In this document: positions 12,993 to 13,004 of the stretch, piece after piece
Layout: the number at the start of each line of letters is the position of its first letter
Numbering within the stretch: position 1 is the first letter of the stretch
NCBI GenBank assembly: GCA_012522255.1
Contig: JAAYKT010000129.1
Coordinates: 1 to 13,004 of the forward strand
Direction: 5' to 3'
From: Clostridiales bacterium
GTDB lineage: Bacteria; Bacillota; Clostridia; Lutisporales; Lutisporaceae
DNA: 13,004 bases
Notes under the pieces: generated by a model
Seen by the model: the letters and a program-made list of their open reading frames with translations, nothing else
Told to the model about the DNA's origin: nothing
Database searches by the model: none
Program-made: the position numbers and the translations under genes

Positions 12993-13004
12993 TAATAACA
13001 AAAA

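Noticed and set aside
1..13004. CRISPR arrays, phage genes, transposases, tRNA or rRNA genes
   Set aside because: None seen: the repeats are irregular heptads or palindromes without spacers, and no integrase, transposase or cloverleaf was recognised.

Overview
The window looks like the chromosome of a low-GC, spore-forming member of the Clostridia (Bacillota). Evidence for this: the conserved block hpf-secA-prfB in the order also seen in Bacillus; a prfB with the +1 programmed frameshift; a CwlD-type cortex amidase; two near-consensus sigma-H promoters; strong GGAGG-type ribosome binding sites; and AT-rich intergenic DNA. All recognised genes are on the minus strand, so transcription runs from high to low coordinates.

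Layout in transcription order. (1) 12896-10716: a PAS-PAS-GGDEF-EAL cyclic-di-GMP protein behind a leader with CTGTAAT/ATTACAG operator-like half-sites. (2) 10548-about 10299: a GC-rich, strongly folded RNA with its own sigma-A promoter, probably the raiA-motif RNA. It is followed by a small two-zinc-ribbon protein (10230-9946) with a clear terminator. (3) 9945-9296: non-coding DNA holding a composite palindromic repeat, a cluster of DnaA boxes and a consensus sigma-H promoter for hpf (9295-8765), which ends at a strong terminator. (4) A second consensus sigma-H promoter then starts a four-gene unit: a 210-aa conserved protein of unknown function, a previously unmarked 25-codon peptide gene bracketed by a perfect 12-bp inverted repeat, a multi-spanning membrane HD-GYP phosphodiesterase and a DUF5317-like membrane protein. 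(5) 5712-3121 secA, then prfB (2874-1767, two frames joined by frameshifting). (6) dpaL, a PLP-dependent diaminopropionate ammonia-lyase (1605-427). (7) the 5' end of cwlD (209-1), cut by the window edge.

Reading as a system: the four-gene unit sits between hpf and secA, which are neighbours in Bacillus. The unit carries a small exported-looking peptide, a membrane HD-GYP enzyme that could sense it, and a sigma-H promoter matching that of hpf. A stationary-phase or sporulation-onset peptide-to-cyclic-di-GMP pathway is a reasonable hypothesis, but the coupling is inference. Two dispersed intergenic repeat families are also present: a palindromic element associated with degenerate heptanucleotide tandem repeats (three sites), and a ~90-bp element found just downstream of both cyclic-di-GMP loci.
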